Below the pieces are notes generated by a model, which saw nothing but the letters and a program-made list of their open reading frames with translations, had not been told where the DNA came from and did not search any database. Shown here one piece after another: positions 26,587-35,652 of a DNA stretch of 56,093 nt. Made by a program: the position numbers and the translations under genes. The DNA lies in the NCBI GenBank assembly GCA_934358495.1, contig CAKRKO010000006.1, positions 1 to 56,093 of the forward strand, written 5' to 3'. The stretch is from an uncultured Eubacterium sp. GTDB lineage: Bacteria > Bacillota > Clostridia > Lachnospirales > Lachnospiraceae. The number at the start of each line of letters is the position of its first letter. Positions within the stretch are counted from its first letter, which is position 1.

Positions 26587-26946
26587 AAACATTGCTGCCT
26601 CATCGTAAATTTCAAAATATTTGTTTTTGTGATGCTTACGTTTTTTATGTGATCCATAAGTATGTGCATTCTGTTTGCAGTTTTTATTCTCCAGCAGACG
26701 CCAGATACGCTTCAGCTCTGTCTGGAGTTTTTGGTTATGCCATTCATGGAAATCATAAAGCTGGCGAATGGTTCTTCCCTGTTCACCGAAATGATTTTTA
26801 ACAGACGGTGAAAAACGGATTGGATCACCAAGTAACTGTTTCTTTCCAGTACGTGCTTCCATATGTACGTACTGAATGGTGTCATAGTCTACCTGTTCGA
26901 TCATAATACGGTCACTTTCATTTACATTTGCATGGATTTTTTTCAT
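26584..26946 (-). CDS. Island: small basic protein, unknown
   Basis: A 120-residue protein that begins operon a. A hydrophilic N-terminal half with alternating strands (IMIEQVDYDTIQYVHMEARTG) is followed by a helical stretch and a Lys/His-rich tail (SHKKRKHHKNKY), suggesting nucleic-acid or acidic-partner contact. No family recognised. The ATG follows AAGGAGGCC. The stop codon is contributed by RS2 copy C, so the natural C-terminus may have been longer or different before the repeat arrived. Confidence 0.6.
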   Translation of the reverse strand: MKKIHANVNESDRIMIEQVDYDTIQYVHMEARTGKKQLLGDPIRFSPSVKNHFGEQGRTIRQLYDFHEWHNQKLQTELKRIWRLLENKNCKQNAHTYGSHKKRKHHKNKYFEIYDEAAMF

Positions 26947-27022
26947 GGTGTAGGCCTCCTTAACTTTGATACTATTGTTTTACCATTCGGAAAGCATTTC
27001 AAAAATTGCCACATTTTTTTCC

Positions 27023-27051
27023 TTTGAAACTCCATATTTTCCCTTTGAAAC
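27023..27051 (-). promoter_or_regulatory. Operator-like repeats ahead of island operon a
   Basis: Two copies of GTTTCAAA on the minus strand (27023-27030 and 27044-27051), 21 bases apart and 77 and 98 bases upstream of the ATG at 26946. Each is followed by a purine run (GGAAAA). The same arrangement precedes operons b and c. A weak -10 candidate (TAGTAT) lies about 50 bases downstream of the nearer copy, and no good -35 is seen, which fits control by an activator. Confidence 0.55.
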
Positions 27052-27092
27052 TTGTCTTCTGTATTGCTGTCATAGTATAATTATTTTATACA
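27052..27092 (+). promoter_or_regulatory. Promoter(s) of the plus-strand island operon
   Basis: Two overlapping matches: TTGTCT-18-TATAAT (27052-27081) and TTGCTG-17-TATACA (27064-27092). Both lead into a leader of about 140 bases. They abut the paired GTTTCAAA sites that face operon a. Confidence 0.6.
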
Positions 27093-27171
27093 TGGAGTAC
27101 GCAAAAAGCCCCCAGCATGCCAGGGTGTATACTCGAAGTTCTTTGGAAACAATGTCGTTCGGTCTGATTAA

Positions 27172-27179
27172 GTTTCAAA
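27172..27179 (+). promoter_or_regulatory. Single GTTTCAAA site in the leader of the plus operon
   Basis: The 8-base motif of the three minus-strand operons occurs here on the plus strand, 52 bases ahead of the ATG at 27231. Alone it could be chance; its place in the shared divergent region makes it worth noting. Confidence 0.35.
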
Positions 27180-27230
27180 GATTCTATGCAACACAAAGGC
27201 ACTTTTCGGGGACTGGAAAGAGAGGGTATT

Positions 27231-30200
27231 ATGATTCAGATCACATGGAACAATCTGGTGCCGCCTGATTATACTCACCAGGAAATTCTAAACGAGTTCC
27301 TGAAACCGGCGGTATTTGACAATCCGGAACTCGGACAAGCAATTCGAACATCTCCGTATTTTATAAAAGACACAAAAAAAAGGGAAAAGGAAACGATTGA
27401 AGTCAGTCTGATGAACAACAAGGCTGCCTGCAGCCGCTTATTTAAATACGATCCGAAACAGTCTCTGAATGATTCAGAGAAATTACTGCATCTGCTCGTG
27501 GTACGACCGGGAAGGGAATGCATTCCTTATGCCATGGATACCTATCCCATTCGCCATGCATTCAAGGAACAGTGGAAGCGTTTTTTTGATGACTCTTCTG
27601 TTCTTTATCAGAATTTTTCCGGCAATCGAGACGATTTACTGGATGATTATAAAAAATATATCCGGCTCTTTTTTGATGATAGCTACATGTGGGAAACTTT
27701 TGAAGCCGAGGCAAAACTCGACACGCTTAAGCAGAAGAAAAAAGAGAAAAGAGATTTCACCGGAGGAGTGTCCATTGCCCTCCCGTATAACGGCAGTAAA
27801 ATTCATCTTTCCGATCTATTGAAGGCCATTGAAACAGCTGATTATCAGCAGTCTCCTTACGATGATGAGAGAAAGACCCCCGGCATTTCCGATGAAAATA
27901 ACCTCTTTTTTGAGCGTATGGCTACCCTTTCTGTCGTTGCTACTGTATGGAATATTTTTATAGCTATAACAGACAGTGATTCTCAGAAAGTAAAGAAGAA
28001 CATAAAGCAGGACACACAAAACATACTGGCTCTGATCAGGATGATTTTTCCCCAAAAAAAGATCCGTGAACTGTTCCCGCATCCATCTGAGACCATGCCT
28101 TCGAATCAGTCTGCGAACATTCCTGCTACCGCTGATCATTCCGCAGCAAACGCACCATTCAACTGCAAAACAGAAGATAACAAGGCTCGTGAAATGCTGA
28201 ATCCGGTACCAGGATATATCAATGCCGGAAAATTTTGCCAGGCAGGTGAAATATGCAAAGATGTATACCTTGAATTCTATTCTTCCGCTTCTGACCAGGT
28301 ACTTGCAGATGCTTTGAATCATCTGTATACATGCTGTACAAATGGCTATCGGATTCCTGATAATTTTACATCCATCGAAGACATAAAGGAACGGGCTGAT
28401 CACTATGGAAATATATACACTGGGCAGAAAAGGGCGCATATAAAAGCAGTTCCTCCAAAAACAAAAGGATTCTCAACCGGATTTTTTACTTTCAACTGTG
28501 AAAATTCCATATCTGAATGGATAGAAAAAAGCAAACCAGAATCATGGGTTAAAACGGTTTCAGATAAACCGGAGACAACCCTCCGACCGGATAACAGTCA
28601 GAGAATCCTGCTGATCAATGATGATTTTTCTGTAAACCTGCAGGATGCGCTCAACATTCTGGATGCCATTAAGGAAAGTATTTCTGAAAAAAAAGAAACC
28701 ACGCTCTCCAGCTGGGCAAATTTTGAACTTTATATCAGATGCAACGAGACAGACGCAACCGCGTTACTGGATACCGCCCTCAGCTATTTTACGGAAGACA
28801 GTCAGATTCAGAATTCTGATCCATCTTCTTTTATTAAAGTTTATTGCATGGACGAAGCCAAACGAAGTGCAGATTACTTATTTGCCAGACATCCGCTTTT
28901 TTATCCCCTTACGATATCCCGGGGGATAAAAAAGGTCGAAAACACTGCAGATGAAAGTGACTCCCCAAAAAACATACCGACTGAAGATGATCACAAACTT
29001 CATGTGATCATCCTGTCCGATAATCCAAACCATAATTATGCGAAATGGCTGATCAAAGAAGCATTTTGGCTGTTACCCCGCATGCGACAGAAAATAGCAA
29101 CGCAAATCACATTGATTTCTCCAACGGCATGTGACATATGTGACGCTATTTTAACTGATTGCCCGGGGCTGGCAAGTTTTTCCTCCTTTTCCAAAAACAA
29201 TAATATGTCTGAGAAAAGAACAACCGTCAGCCGTGAGTCTGAGAATATAAAGATTGCAGAGATTGACTCCCTCGAAATTCACTATAAGGATACTTCCTTT
29301 TCGGATCGTTCTCTTTTGAATACCTTGTGGAGTACATACGCTACCAGTGATTATTTATATTTCATTGTAGATTCCGCAAATGACATTGAGAGCATCCAGC
29401 TGGCAACCAGAGTACGTGAACTATCCATACGAAAATCAGTTACCGATGGACAGATTGGAAGTTATTCAAAGAAAAACTTTCTCATTGCTGTTCATTGTAC
29501 CAATCCTGATTATTCCGGTCTGGCAAAGGATCTGATCATTCCAAAGGAACCCGCCGATGGGGATCAGTGGTTTAACAACTATCATTTCATTCCATTTGGG
29601 TCCATGGATCAATTATACTCCTGGGATGAATTAAACGGAGGTATCATTGAAGAACTATCGCAATGCGTTCATTTGCAATACTGTGAATCTTCTGTCGAAA
29701 AAGAAAGGTGTAAGGAAAATTTAAAATCCTATTTTGAAAAATTATATAACAGGGATTCTTCTTTTTCCGCTGCCATAAGCTTACCGTACCGTCTCTTTGA
29801 GGCAGACATTTATCCAACAGAAAGCCAGATCTGGGATATTCAGGATCCTGATGCCTGGTGGAAAGAAGAAAACAGACTCCAGATGGCCGAAACATATCGT
29901 GATAAAATGTTTCAAAAATCGTCTCGCTTCTCAAAATTTGTAAAACCGGATGTTGCAAAAGTCAATGAAGCCCTCCGACTGGACCTGGCGAAATATGAAC
30001 AGATGCGCTGGTGCTGCTATCAGCTGACACGCGGATGGCTGCCCATCGATCCAACCACAGTTTTGCAGTATATGCGAAACGGGGTAAACCGTCATGTTTT
30101 ACAAATAGCAAAACTTCACCCCTGCATCTGTTCCTGGAATGGTTTAAAACAGTTGCACTCAAGTTTATCCAACGCAGCTGCAAGCGGGATATGGAGCAAA

Positions 30201-30395
30201 AATATCGATGCCTTATCAAAAGAAGAGATTGAACCTCTGTTGGATAAAAAATTTAAAGAATATTATGCTTATGATGGGGATTATTCGTATTTTCAAACAC
30301 TCAACTTTGATAATATTGAAAAAACAGCTGATATCCTGAAAAATAAATGGCACACCGATGAATTGTTTCTTTCTTCCGATGAGATTGACCGATAA
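27231..30395 (+). CDS. Island: large protein with Rossmann-like segments and RyR-like C-terminus
   Basis: A 1054-residue soluble protein, mostly unassigned. The region near residues 600-800 has strand-turn-helix units that resemble TrkA-N-type Rossmann domains (HVIILSDNPNHNYAKWLIKEA and DYLYFIVDSANDIESIQLATRVREL). Residues 919-975 resemble the RyR domain: AKYEQMRW, then TRGWLP, then LHPCICSWNGL. These follow the E-x-x-RW, GW and HP-x-x-x-x-W-x-x-L spacing. Such proteins are thought to sense a nucleotide-like ligand; here that is inference. The ATG at 27231 is chosen because AGAGGG precedes it. An upstream in-frame ATG at 27186 lacks a site. It is followed 16 bases later by the DUF4062 gene. 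Confidence 0.65.
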   Translation: MIQITWNNLVPPDYTHQEILNEFLKPAVFDNPELGQAIRTSPYFIKDTKKREKETIEVSLMNNKAACSRLFKYDPKQSLNDSEKLLHLLVVRPGRECIPYAMDTYPIRHAFKEQWKRFFDDSSVLYQNFSGNRDDLLDDYKKYIRLFFDDSYMWETFEAEAKLDTLKQKKKEKRDFTGGVSIALPYNGSKIHLSDLLKAIETADYQQSPYDDERKTPGISDENNLFFERMATLSVVATVWNIFIAITDSDSQKVKKNIKQDTQNILALIRMIFPQKKIRELFPHPSETMPSNQSANIPATADHSAANAPFNCKTEDNKAREMLNPVPGYINAGKFCQAGEICKDVYLEFYSSASDQVLADALNHLYTCCTNGYRIPDNFTSIEDIKERADHYGNIYTGQKRAHIKAVPPKTKGFSTGFFTFNCENSISEWIEKSKPESWVKTVSDKPETTLRPDNSQRILLINDDFSVNLQDALNILDAIKESISEKKETTLSSWANFELYIRCNETDATALLDTALSYFTEDSQIQNSDPSSFIKVYCMDEAKRSADYLFARHPLFYPLTISRGIKKVENTADESDSPKNIPTEDDHKLHVIILSDNPNHNYAKWLIKEAFWLLPRMRQKIATQITLISPTACDICDAILTDCPGLASFSSFSKNNNMSEKRTTVSRESENIKIAEIDSLEIHYKDTSFSDRSLLNTLWSTYATSDYLYFIVDSANDIESIQLATRVRELSIRKSVTDGQIGSYSKKNFLIAVHCTNPDYSGLAKDLIIPKEPADGDQWFNNYHFIPFGSMDQLYSWDELNGGIIEELSQCVHLQYCESSVEKERCKENLKSYFEKLYNRDSSFSAAISLPYRLFEADIYPTESQIWDIQDPDAWWKEENRLQMAETYRDKMFQKSSRFSKFVKPDVAKVNEALRLDLAKYEQMRWCCYQLTRGWLPIDPTTVLQYMRNGVNRHVLQIAKLHPCICSWNGLKQLHSSLSNAAASGIWSKNIDALSKEEIEPLLDKKFKEYYAYDGDYSYFQTLNFDNIEKTADILKNKWHTDELFLSSDEIDR

Positions 30396-30411
30396 AATAA
30401 AAGGAGAGCCC

Positions 30412-32565
30412 ATGACAAACAATATGCAAAAGATAAAGATTTTTTTAGCATCTTCACTGGATGAACTGCGAGAACAGAGAAATGAACTTGCACGATTCGT
30501 GTTGGGAATCAACAATCACCTGATCAGCCAGAACATCTACATTGAACTGGAACTGTGCGAAGAACTAAATCCGGCATTTGTTTTAAGCCGGAAGCAGGAG
30601 GAATACAACAATTATATCCGCAATGCAGATTATGTATTTTTTCTGTTTTTAACTAAGGTCGGAACATATACCAGAGAAGAATTTGAAGTAGCCTATCAGC
30701 ATTTTCAGGAATATCAGAAGCCGCATATTCTGACTTATTTTTATCATGATCCCGCAACGGACGCATCCAGTGAAAGTCACAAATTTGCGGAAGAACTGAG
30801 TGAACGATACGGACATTATTACTGTATCTGCAACAATGTGGAAACAATAAAACTGGCTCTTTTATTACAGATTTCAAACTGTTTTTCAAATTTACAGAAT
30901 GTGACATTAAAAGAAGGACATGTCTATCTGGATGATGTGGATTACCTTGCCTTTGATGAAACGGATATCATTTCCGGGAACTTGGAATACCAGCAGGTGA
31001 TTCAAAAATTAAATTTACTGGAGCAGCAGCTGGAACAATATGCCCGGACTCCTGATGAAAAAAGAGAAGAAATCATTTCCTGTAAGATAGACCGTGAAAT
31101 GCTACTGCAACAAAAACAAAATATCGAAGATCAAAGTCTGAAGTATATGCGCAAAATTTATGAAGACATCCTGCATGGATCAATTTCCGAATTTAAGGCA
31201 CGATTATATCACCTGATTGAACAGGGCAAACTGAATGAAGCAGACAACCTTCTGCAATTATCCACTCTGGATAATTTTAGCAATAACCATCAGCAATTAC
31301 AAATGCAGCAACATGAAATGGCAAAAGAATGTATTGAACTTTATGAACAGAAAATCTCTCTGACTGAGATGCAAATGCTGGCGCCACAACGCATAGACTT
31401 AATTTCAGAATGTTACCGAAAGATCAGAGAAATTGTAGAAATGTCCGGCAAATTCGAGAATGCCTTAATTCCATACATCCATTTTCTGGTAAAAACAGAC
31501 GGTGACCTCAAAGAAATTGAATCTGTGATTGCTTATATCCAATGGAATCAGATGAAACCGGGTGCTCAGATTCCTTTCAAAGACTACTGTGATTTATATA
31601 ATGAATTATTAGATTTTTATCTTTCAAAACGGAGTGGTCGCCAATTTCAGGAAACATTATCGCAATATATAGAACGAATAGAAAATGCAACTGAAGCAGA
31701 TCCAGATGCACTTTTTGATGCATGTATTAAAATTCAGTTTTATTTAACAGATCTCGATACAAAGCGCCAGTGGCTGGAAAAGGCCCTGAACTATGCCACA
31801 GAAAATAATTCAGATTATCAAACTGCAATTTATTATAAAGAAATGGGATGTCTGGAAGGAATTTCTGAAAATTTTGAAAAGTCTGAATCCTGTTTTCAAA
31901 AATCACTCACCTGTATGGAAGCACTTTACAATGCGGATCCAGAAAAATGGATTCAGGAAACAGTTCAGGTATATCTCGTTGCCGGAAATATATATATGAA
32001 TAAAGCATGTGACCTGATTGAGCAAACGAATGATGTTGTAAGTTTTTTAACAAATGATGGAACTTTGAAATTAAACGATCAGAATTGGGATCAACGCTTC
32101 TCGAACTGGAAACAAAACGCCCAAAAAGCGCAAACCTGGAAACAGATGGCCACTCCTTATTATTTTGCAGCATATATACTTATCGAGTATCACTTAAAGA
32201 CTTATGACACCTTTGCCAATCGACAGATTCTTTGCCAATGCTTAACCGGACTTGGGATTTATTATGAAGAAGAGCAGAATATTTCAAAAGCCAGTGACGC
32301 ATACTGGGATTATGTTAATCTCCTGCTTGAAATATATGAAGAGGCGCCTTATCAGGTGGTAAATGAGATTTTAGAAGGTTTTGTTCGTCCAATACGAGTC
32401 TGGATTCGATTTCATGTCTGGGGGGATGCGCAATTTGCCCTGGAAAACTATGAATCCATTGCCAATACTTTTTATGAGAAAAACCCTGTAAAATATAGAG
32501 AATATGTACAATATGCAAGCACCTTAAATAACGAGTTTCTGGATGAAAAGGAGTGGGACTTTTAG
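30412..32565 (+). CDS. Island: DUF4062 protein with TPR-like helical body
   Basis: A 717-residue protein. Residues of about 5-110 match the DUF4062 pattern: IKIFLASSLDELREQRNELARF, then an acidic loop, NYIRNADYVFFLFLTKVGTYTREEF and KPHILTYFY. This is a Rossmann-like, TIR/SLOG-related fold common at the N-terminus of NLR-like and TPR proteins in conflict systems. The remaining 600 residues are helical repeats, with a coiled segment near 200-290 (EQQLEQYARTPDEKREEI). The ATG at 30412 has AAGGAGAG; the earlier in-frame start would overlap the previous gene. The stop is followed two bases later by RS1 copy C. Confidence 0.8.
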   Translation: MTNNMQKIKIFLASSLDELREQRNELARFVLGINNHLISQNIYIELELCEELNPAFVLSRKQEEYNNYIRNADYVFFLFLTKVGTYTREEFEVAYQHFQEYQKPHILTYFYHDPATDASSESHKFAEELSERYGHYYCICNNVETIKLALLLQISNCFSNLQNVTLKEGHVYLDDVDYLAFDETDIISGNLEYQQVIQKLNLLEQQLEQYARTPDEKREEIISCKIDREMLLQQKQNIEDQSLKYMRKIYEDILHGSISEFKARLYHLIEQGKLNEADNLLQLSTLDNFSNNHQQLQMQQHEMAKECIELYEQKISLTEMQMLAPQRIDLISECYRKIREIVEMSGKFENALIPYIHFLVKTDGDLKEIESVIAYIQWNQMKPGAQIPFKDYCDLYNELLDFYLSKRSGRQFQETLSQYIERIENATEADPDALFDACIKIQFYLTDLDTKRQWLEKALNYATENNSDYQTAIYYKEMGCLEGISENFEKSESCFQKSLTCMEALYNADPEKWIQETVQVYLVAGNIYMNKACDLIEQTNDVVSFLTNDGTLKLNDQNWDQRFSNWKQNAQKAQTWKQMATPYYFAAYILIEYHLKTYDTFANRQILCQCLTGLGIYYEEEQNISKASDAYWDYVNLLLEIYEEAPYQVVNEILEGFVRPIRVWIRFHVWGDAQFALENYESIANTFYEKNPVKYREYVQYASTLNNEFLDEKEWDF

Positions 32566-32567
32566 AT

Positions 32568-32709
32568 TTCAAGTCGAACGCACGTGAGACTTGGTGCGTG
32601 ATTCTGGTCAGCGAAAGCTGACATATTCTTCTCAGAATCACTGCACATCCCCGCGGAGCGTTTATCTCAGTCTGAGATTGTACTCCCACTGAGAAAAACT
32701 TGTTATTAC
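32568..32709. repeat. RS1 repeat, copy C (3' truncated)
   Basis: It matches the other RS1 copies from TTCAAGTCGAACG to TTGTTATTACTCA and then stops abruptly, losing the small hairpin and the right arm CGACTGAGATAA. The truncation point coincides with the stop codon of the minus-strand gene at 32710. It lies between convergent genes and may act as their shared terminator. Confidence 0.85.
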
Positions 32710-33297
32710 TCAATCCTGTGTTTCCCTGCCCTCCAAATTATCATTTAATGTATTCTCGCAATCCTGTGTTTCCCTGCTCTCCCAGTCATCCTTTAACATA
32801 TTTACACTATCCTGCATCTCTCCCGCCAGTTCGCTGTTCTGCCACTTTTCTTTTTTCTTCTGCGTTTTTTCTCTTTGCATGAAAAAACTGTCCGGATCGG
32901 ATATTTCAAAGTCTTCTGTCCAACTCCATGCATCTGAGCTGTTATCTGAGGTCACATCAGATTCTTTTCGCTGCTTTGCGCGCTGCGCCAGTTCGGTCTC
33001 CACCTCTTTTATGATTTCCATCAAATCTAACCGGTCTGCTTTATTCTGCGATATCATTGCCGGTTCTTGTTCAGATTGTAACTCCAATGCAGATTCAGAG
33101 ATTGGTTCAGACAGGTTCTCTGTATTCCAGTTTTTAAAATCTGTCTGCCTGTTTATCCGTTTGTTCTTTCTGAAAAAACAAATTATTCTGAATACTGCTA
33201 CAGCAACAATAATTCCAATAACCAGCCACACATACCGGTATGGTTCCGGGCTCTCCTGTTCATAAAGTATATGCAAAATTTCTGTAATTTCTTTCAA
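32710..33297 (-). CDS. Island: membrane-anchored protein with Glu-rich tail
   Basis: A 195-residue protein, last in operon b. One transmembrane helix at about 22-42 (YVWLVIGIIVAVAVFRIICFF) is followed by a basic patch and a long charged cytosolic region with helical parts. The C-terminus is two near-identical 16-residue units ending in RETQD, encoded by a 48-base tandem repeat starting at 32711. The TGA stop lies in the sequence shared with RS1 copy C, so the tail may be truncated. The start is TTG with AGGAG eight bases upstream. No family recognised; it may be an anchor for the VirD4/HerA-like ATPase of the operon. Confidence 0.6.
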   Translation of the reverse strand: MKEITEILHILYEQESPEPYRYVWLVIGIIVAVAVFRIICFFRKNKRINRQTDFKNWNTENLSEPISESALELQSEQEPAMISQNKADRLDLMEIIKEVETELAQRAKQRKESDVTSDNSSDAWSWTEDFEISDPDSFFMQREKTQKKKEKWQNSELAGEMQDSVNMLKDDWESRETQDCENTLNDNLEGRETQD

Positions 33298-33315
33298 CTG
33301 CTATTCTCCTTTGCT

Positions 33316-34194
33316 TTATCCTCTCAGATCCGCCATATTTTTCAGACATATTTCCAGCCAGTTTCTGAGATTATCAGAACGAATCATTTCACCTTCCTTA
33401 TCAGCCCAACTGTCAAATGTCCACAGATCATATTTGACGTCCCGCAGGTTAAGTCCCAATAAAAGGATACTGTGTCTTCGGGCTGTTTTCAGAAAATGCA
33501 TACACAAATCTTCGTATTCCTGAAAATTTACCGCGATCTCCAATGCAATACAGAACAGATAAAAGGAATGTTCTTTTCTGTCAAATACAGCACTTTCCTG
33601 ACACAAAAAACGATATCCCCGGCCTTTTTCTATTCTTTCAAGTACTTCTGCCACTAACGCTGCCGTATATTGCAGATACATTTCTGCAGATGAGAAAAAG
33701 GACAAATCATTTTTCACTTCTGCATACATTCTTTTCAGGATTCGCAGTGCATCTTTCTCCCGCCCTTTCATTTCCATAAAAATTTTTGCTATTTTCAGTT
33801 GCAGAGTCCAGCGTTTAACATCAGCGTAATTGCTTGGCATTACCGTGTGACAGGTAAAATCATACATTGCCAGTGCGAACTCGTTATTTCCTTCTGACAG
33901 ATAATAATCACCAATCAGTTCCTGAAAACCATAGATGCTTCCTCTTGACAAAAAATCCGGTGAAACATGTTCGACCAGTAATTTACCGACCATTTCTCCC
34001 GTCTTTTGATGCGGATACAGATAATACCAGTTGTATAACTCTGCCATATATTTTCTGTCATCACCCATATAAGCGACCGGGCATGGTGGAATTTCGTATT
34101 GATAATCTCCCAACATGCGCCATGCTTCCCGGAGATTATCTGATATTTTATCCAATAATGCCTCTTTTGTTATCTCTGTCGATTTTCTTTGCAT
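33316..34194 (-). CDS. Island: helical-repeat protein, unknown
   Basis: A 292-residue, almost entirely helical protein with TPR-like units (GDYYLSEGNNEFALAMYDF, LQLKIAKIFMEMKGREKDALRIL, MYLQYTAALVAEVLERI). It is probably a scaffold or adaptor. It lies between the HerA-like ATPase and the membrane-anchored protein of operon b, 16-18 bases from each. ATG at 34194 follows AAGGAG; the longer in-frame start at 34248 overlaps the preceding gene. Confidence 0.6.
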   Translation of the reverse strand: MQRKSTEITKEALLDKISDNLREAWRMLGDYQYEIPPCPVAYMGDDRKYMAELYNWYYLYPHQKTGEMVGKLLVEHVSPDFLSRGSIYGFQELIGDYYLSEGNNEFALAMYDFTCHTVMPSNYADVKRWTLQLKIAKIFMEMKGREKDALRILKRMYAEVKNDLSFFSSAEMYLQYTAALVAEVLERIEKGRGYRFLCQESAVFDRKEHSFYLFCIALEIAVNFQEYEDLCMHFLKTARRHSILLLGLNLRDVKYDLWTFDSWADKEGEMIRSDNLRNWLEICLKNMADLRG

Positions 34195-34210
34195 TGTTTT
34201 TACGTTCTCC

Positions 34211-35629
34211 TTAGTATTTTGGCATGGTAAATAAAAATGGCTTTTCATCCTGTAAGGAAATAACAGCTTCCCCTAGTCCAAGATTTAATAATTGCCAGTC
34301 TTCCACGGTATGTCCCTCCCGCTGAATATCCAAATTATTCTGTTGCGGACTGACACTGAAGTTCTGGTAATTTTCACCCAGACGATTTACCACAAATTGA
34401 CGCGTATCGTAATCACATAATTTGAAAGTAATGAGATTCTGGAAAGAGGAAAGCACGTTGTCTGCTCCAGCCTCTCCATACACTTCCTTGATGCCGGCAA
34501 TATTTTGCAAACCACACATTAAGCGAACACCCTCTTCTGTCCCTGAAGGGGATCTGCCAAAATTATTGCTATTAGCTAAATGTTCAACCCGGGGCAATAA
34601 TAGTGCTTCATCCAGAAGAAAATATTTGTTTCCATTGTATCCGGATCTGCCGCCAAGTGCATTTGCAAGTGCTCTGTCAATGAGCATTCCATACATCGGT
34701 GCCATCAGCTGTCCTTTTCGCAAGTCATATTCAATAAAGATTACCTTTCGCTGTCCGCTGTTCATCACTTCACGCATGGAAAATTCTCTGGCAGGATCTG
34801 CCTGCGCAAAAGGACCGACAAAAAGTTTTCGGATCATGGCTCCCAGATAGCTCATTACGCCCTGCGTCTGGTTTCCTTTGTTTCCAATGTAATCCAGACA
34901 GCTTCGCAAGTCTTTCATCCTCTCCTCTTCAAAAATTTTTCGCAGATCCTCTACTGTTTTTTGCTGGAAAAAATTGACCAGTTCTCTGTTATTCAGCTTC
35001 GATGGATCTAATCTCCAGTAAGTCCGCATCAGGTAGATCATTCCTGATGCGAACATCTGCGCAGCCATAGCAGGGAATACCGGCTGGATCTGACTGTCCA
35101 TGGTTTTAGATAATTGCAAGGCCAGTTCAAAAGCATCCTCATCTGATTCTGAAGTATATATAAGTCTGCCATCCATGCCGCGAGGCATAACTTCTGCAAA
35201 CAAATTGTGGTAACTGGTGATATCTTTATAAATTTCTCCGTTACCGATTACAATTTTTTCATTTGCCGGAATATGCGGTCCAAATTCTCGCAGGTAATCT
35301 CCCTTGGTATCAAATATAACTACGACCTCTCCGCTTTTTAGCGTTTTCAGAAGCTGCTGCAGAACCCATTGAAAAAAGTTCGTTTTTCCACTTCCAGGTG
35401 TACCGACAGCCAACAGTCCATACGCCAGATGCTTTTTACTTAATCCCCAGACGTTTCCATTTTTTGGATTTTTAAATATTACAAACGGATCCTTGTCCGG
35501 ATCTGTTGTCCATTCAGGCACCGGATTTTCATCAATCGCCTGTCCCAGAAGTGTTTGTACGTATGTTTTATTAGTGCTATTATTGCTGTCAGTTATTCTG
35601 AACTGTTTCTGTACATAATCGTATGCCAT
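34211..35629 (-). CDS. Island: HerA/VirD4-like ATPase
   Basis: A 472-residue FtsK-HerA superfamily ATPase, complete by eye. Walker A GTPGSGKT is at 76-83, EVVVIFDTKGDYLREFG is the typical coupling-protein block, KYFLLDEALLLPRVEHL is Walker B, and GVRLMCGLQNIAGIKEVYG with FKLCDYDTRQFVVNRLGE is the TraD/TraG recognition-like C-terminal part. No transmembrane helix is present. It should form a hexameric ring pumping DNA or protein. It is the second of three such ATPases in the island. ATG follows GGAGGCAG. Confidence 0.87.
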   Translation of the reverse strand: MAYDYVQKQFRITDSNNSTNKTYVQTLLGQAIDENPVPEWTTDPDKDPFVIFKNPKNGNVWGLSKKHLAYGLLAVGTPGSGKTNFFQWVLQQLLKTLKSGEVVVIFDTKGDYLREFGPHIPANEKIVIGNGEIYKDITSYHNLFAEVMPRGMDGRLIYTSESDEDAFELALQLSKTMDSQIQPVFPAMAAQMFASGMIYLMRTYWRLDPSKLNNRELVNFFQQKTVEDLRKIFEEERMKDLRSCLDYIGNKGNQTQGVMSYLGAMIRKLFVGPFAQADPAREFSMREVMNSGQRKVIFIEYDLRKGQLMAPMYGMLIDRALANALGGRSGYNGNKYFLLDEALLLPRVEHLANSNNFGRSPSGTEEGVRLMCGLQNIAGIKEVYGEAGADNVLSSFQNLITFKLCDYDTRQFVVNRLGENYQNFSVSPQQNNLDIQREGHTVEDWQLLNLGLGEAVISLQDEKPFLFTMPKY

Positions 35630-35652
35630 GATATTTTTCTGCCTCCATTTCT

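Noticed and set aside
27816..28439. A 207-codon minus-strand open frame inside the large plus-strand island gene.
   Set aside because: It has no ribosome site and lies wholly within a longer frame with normal coding features.
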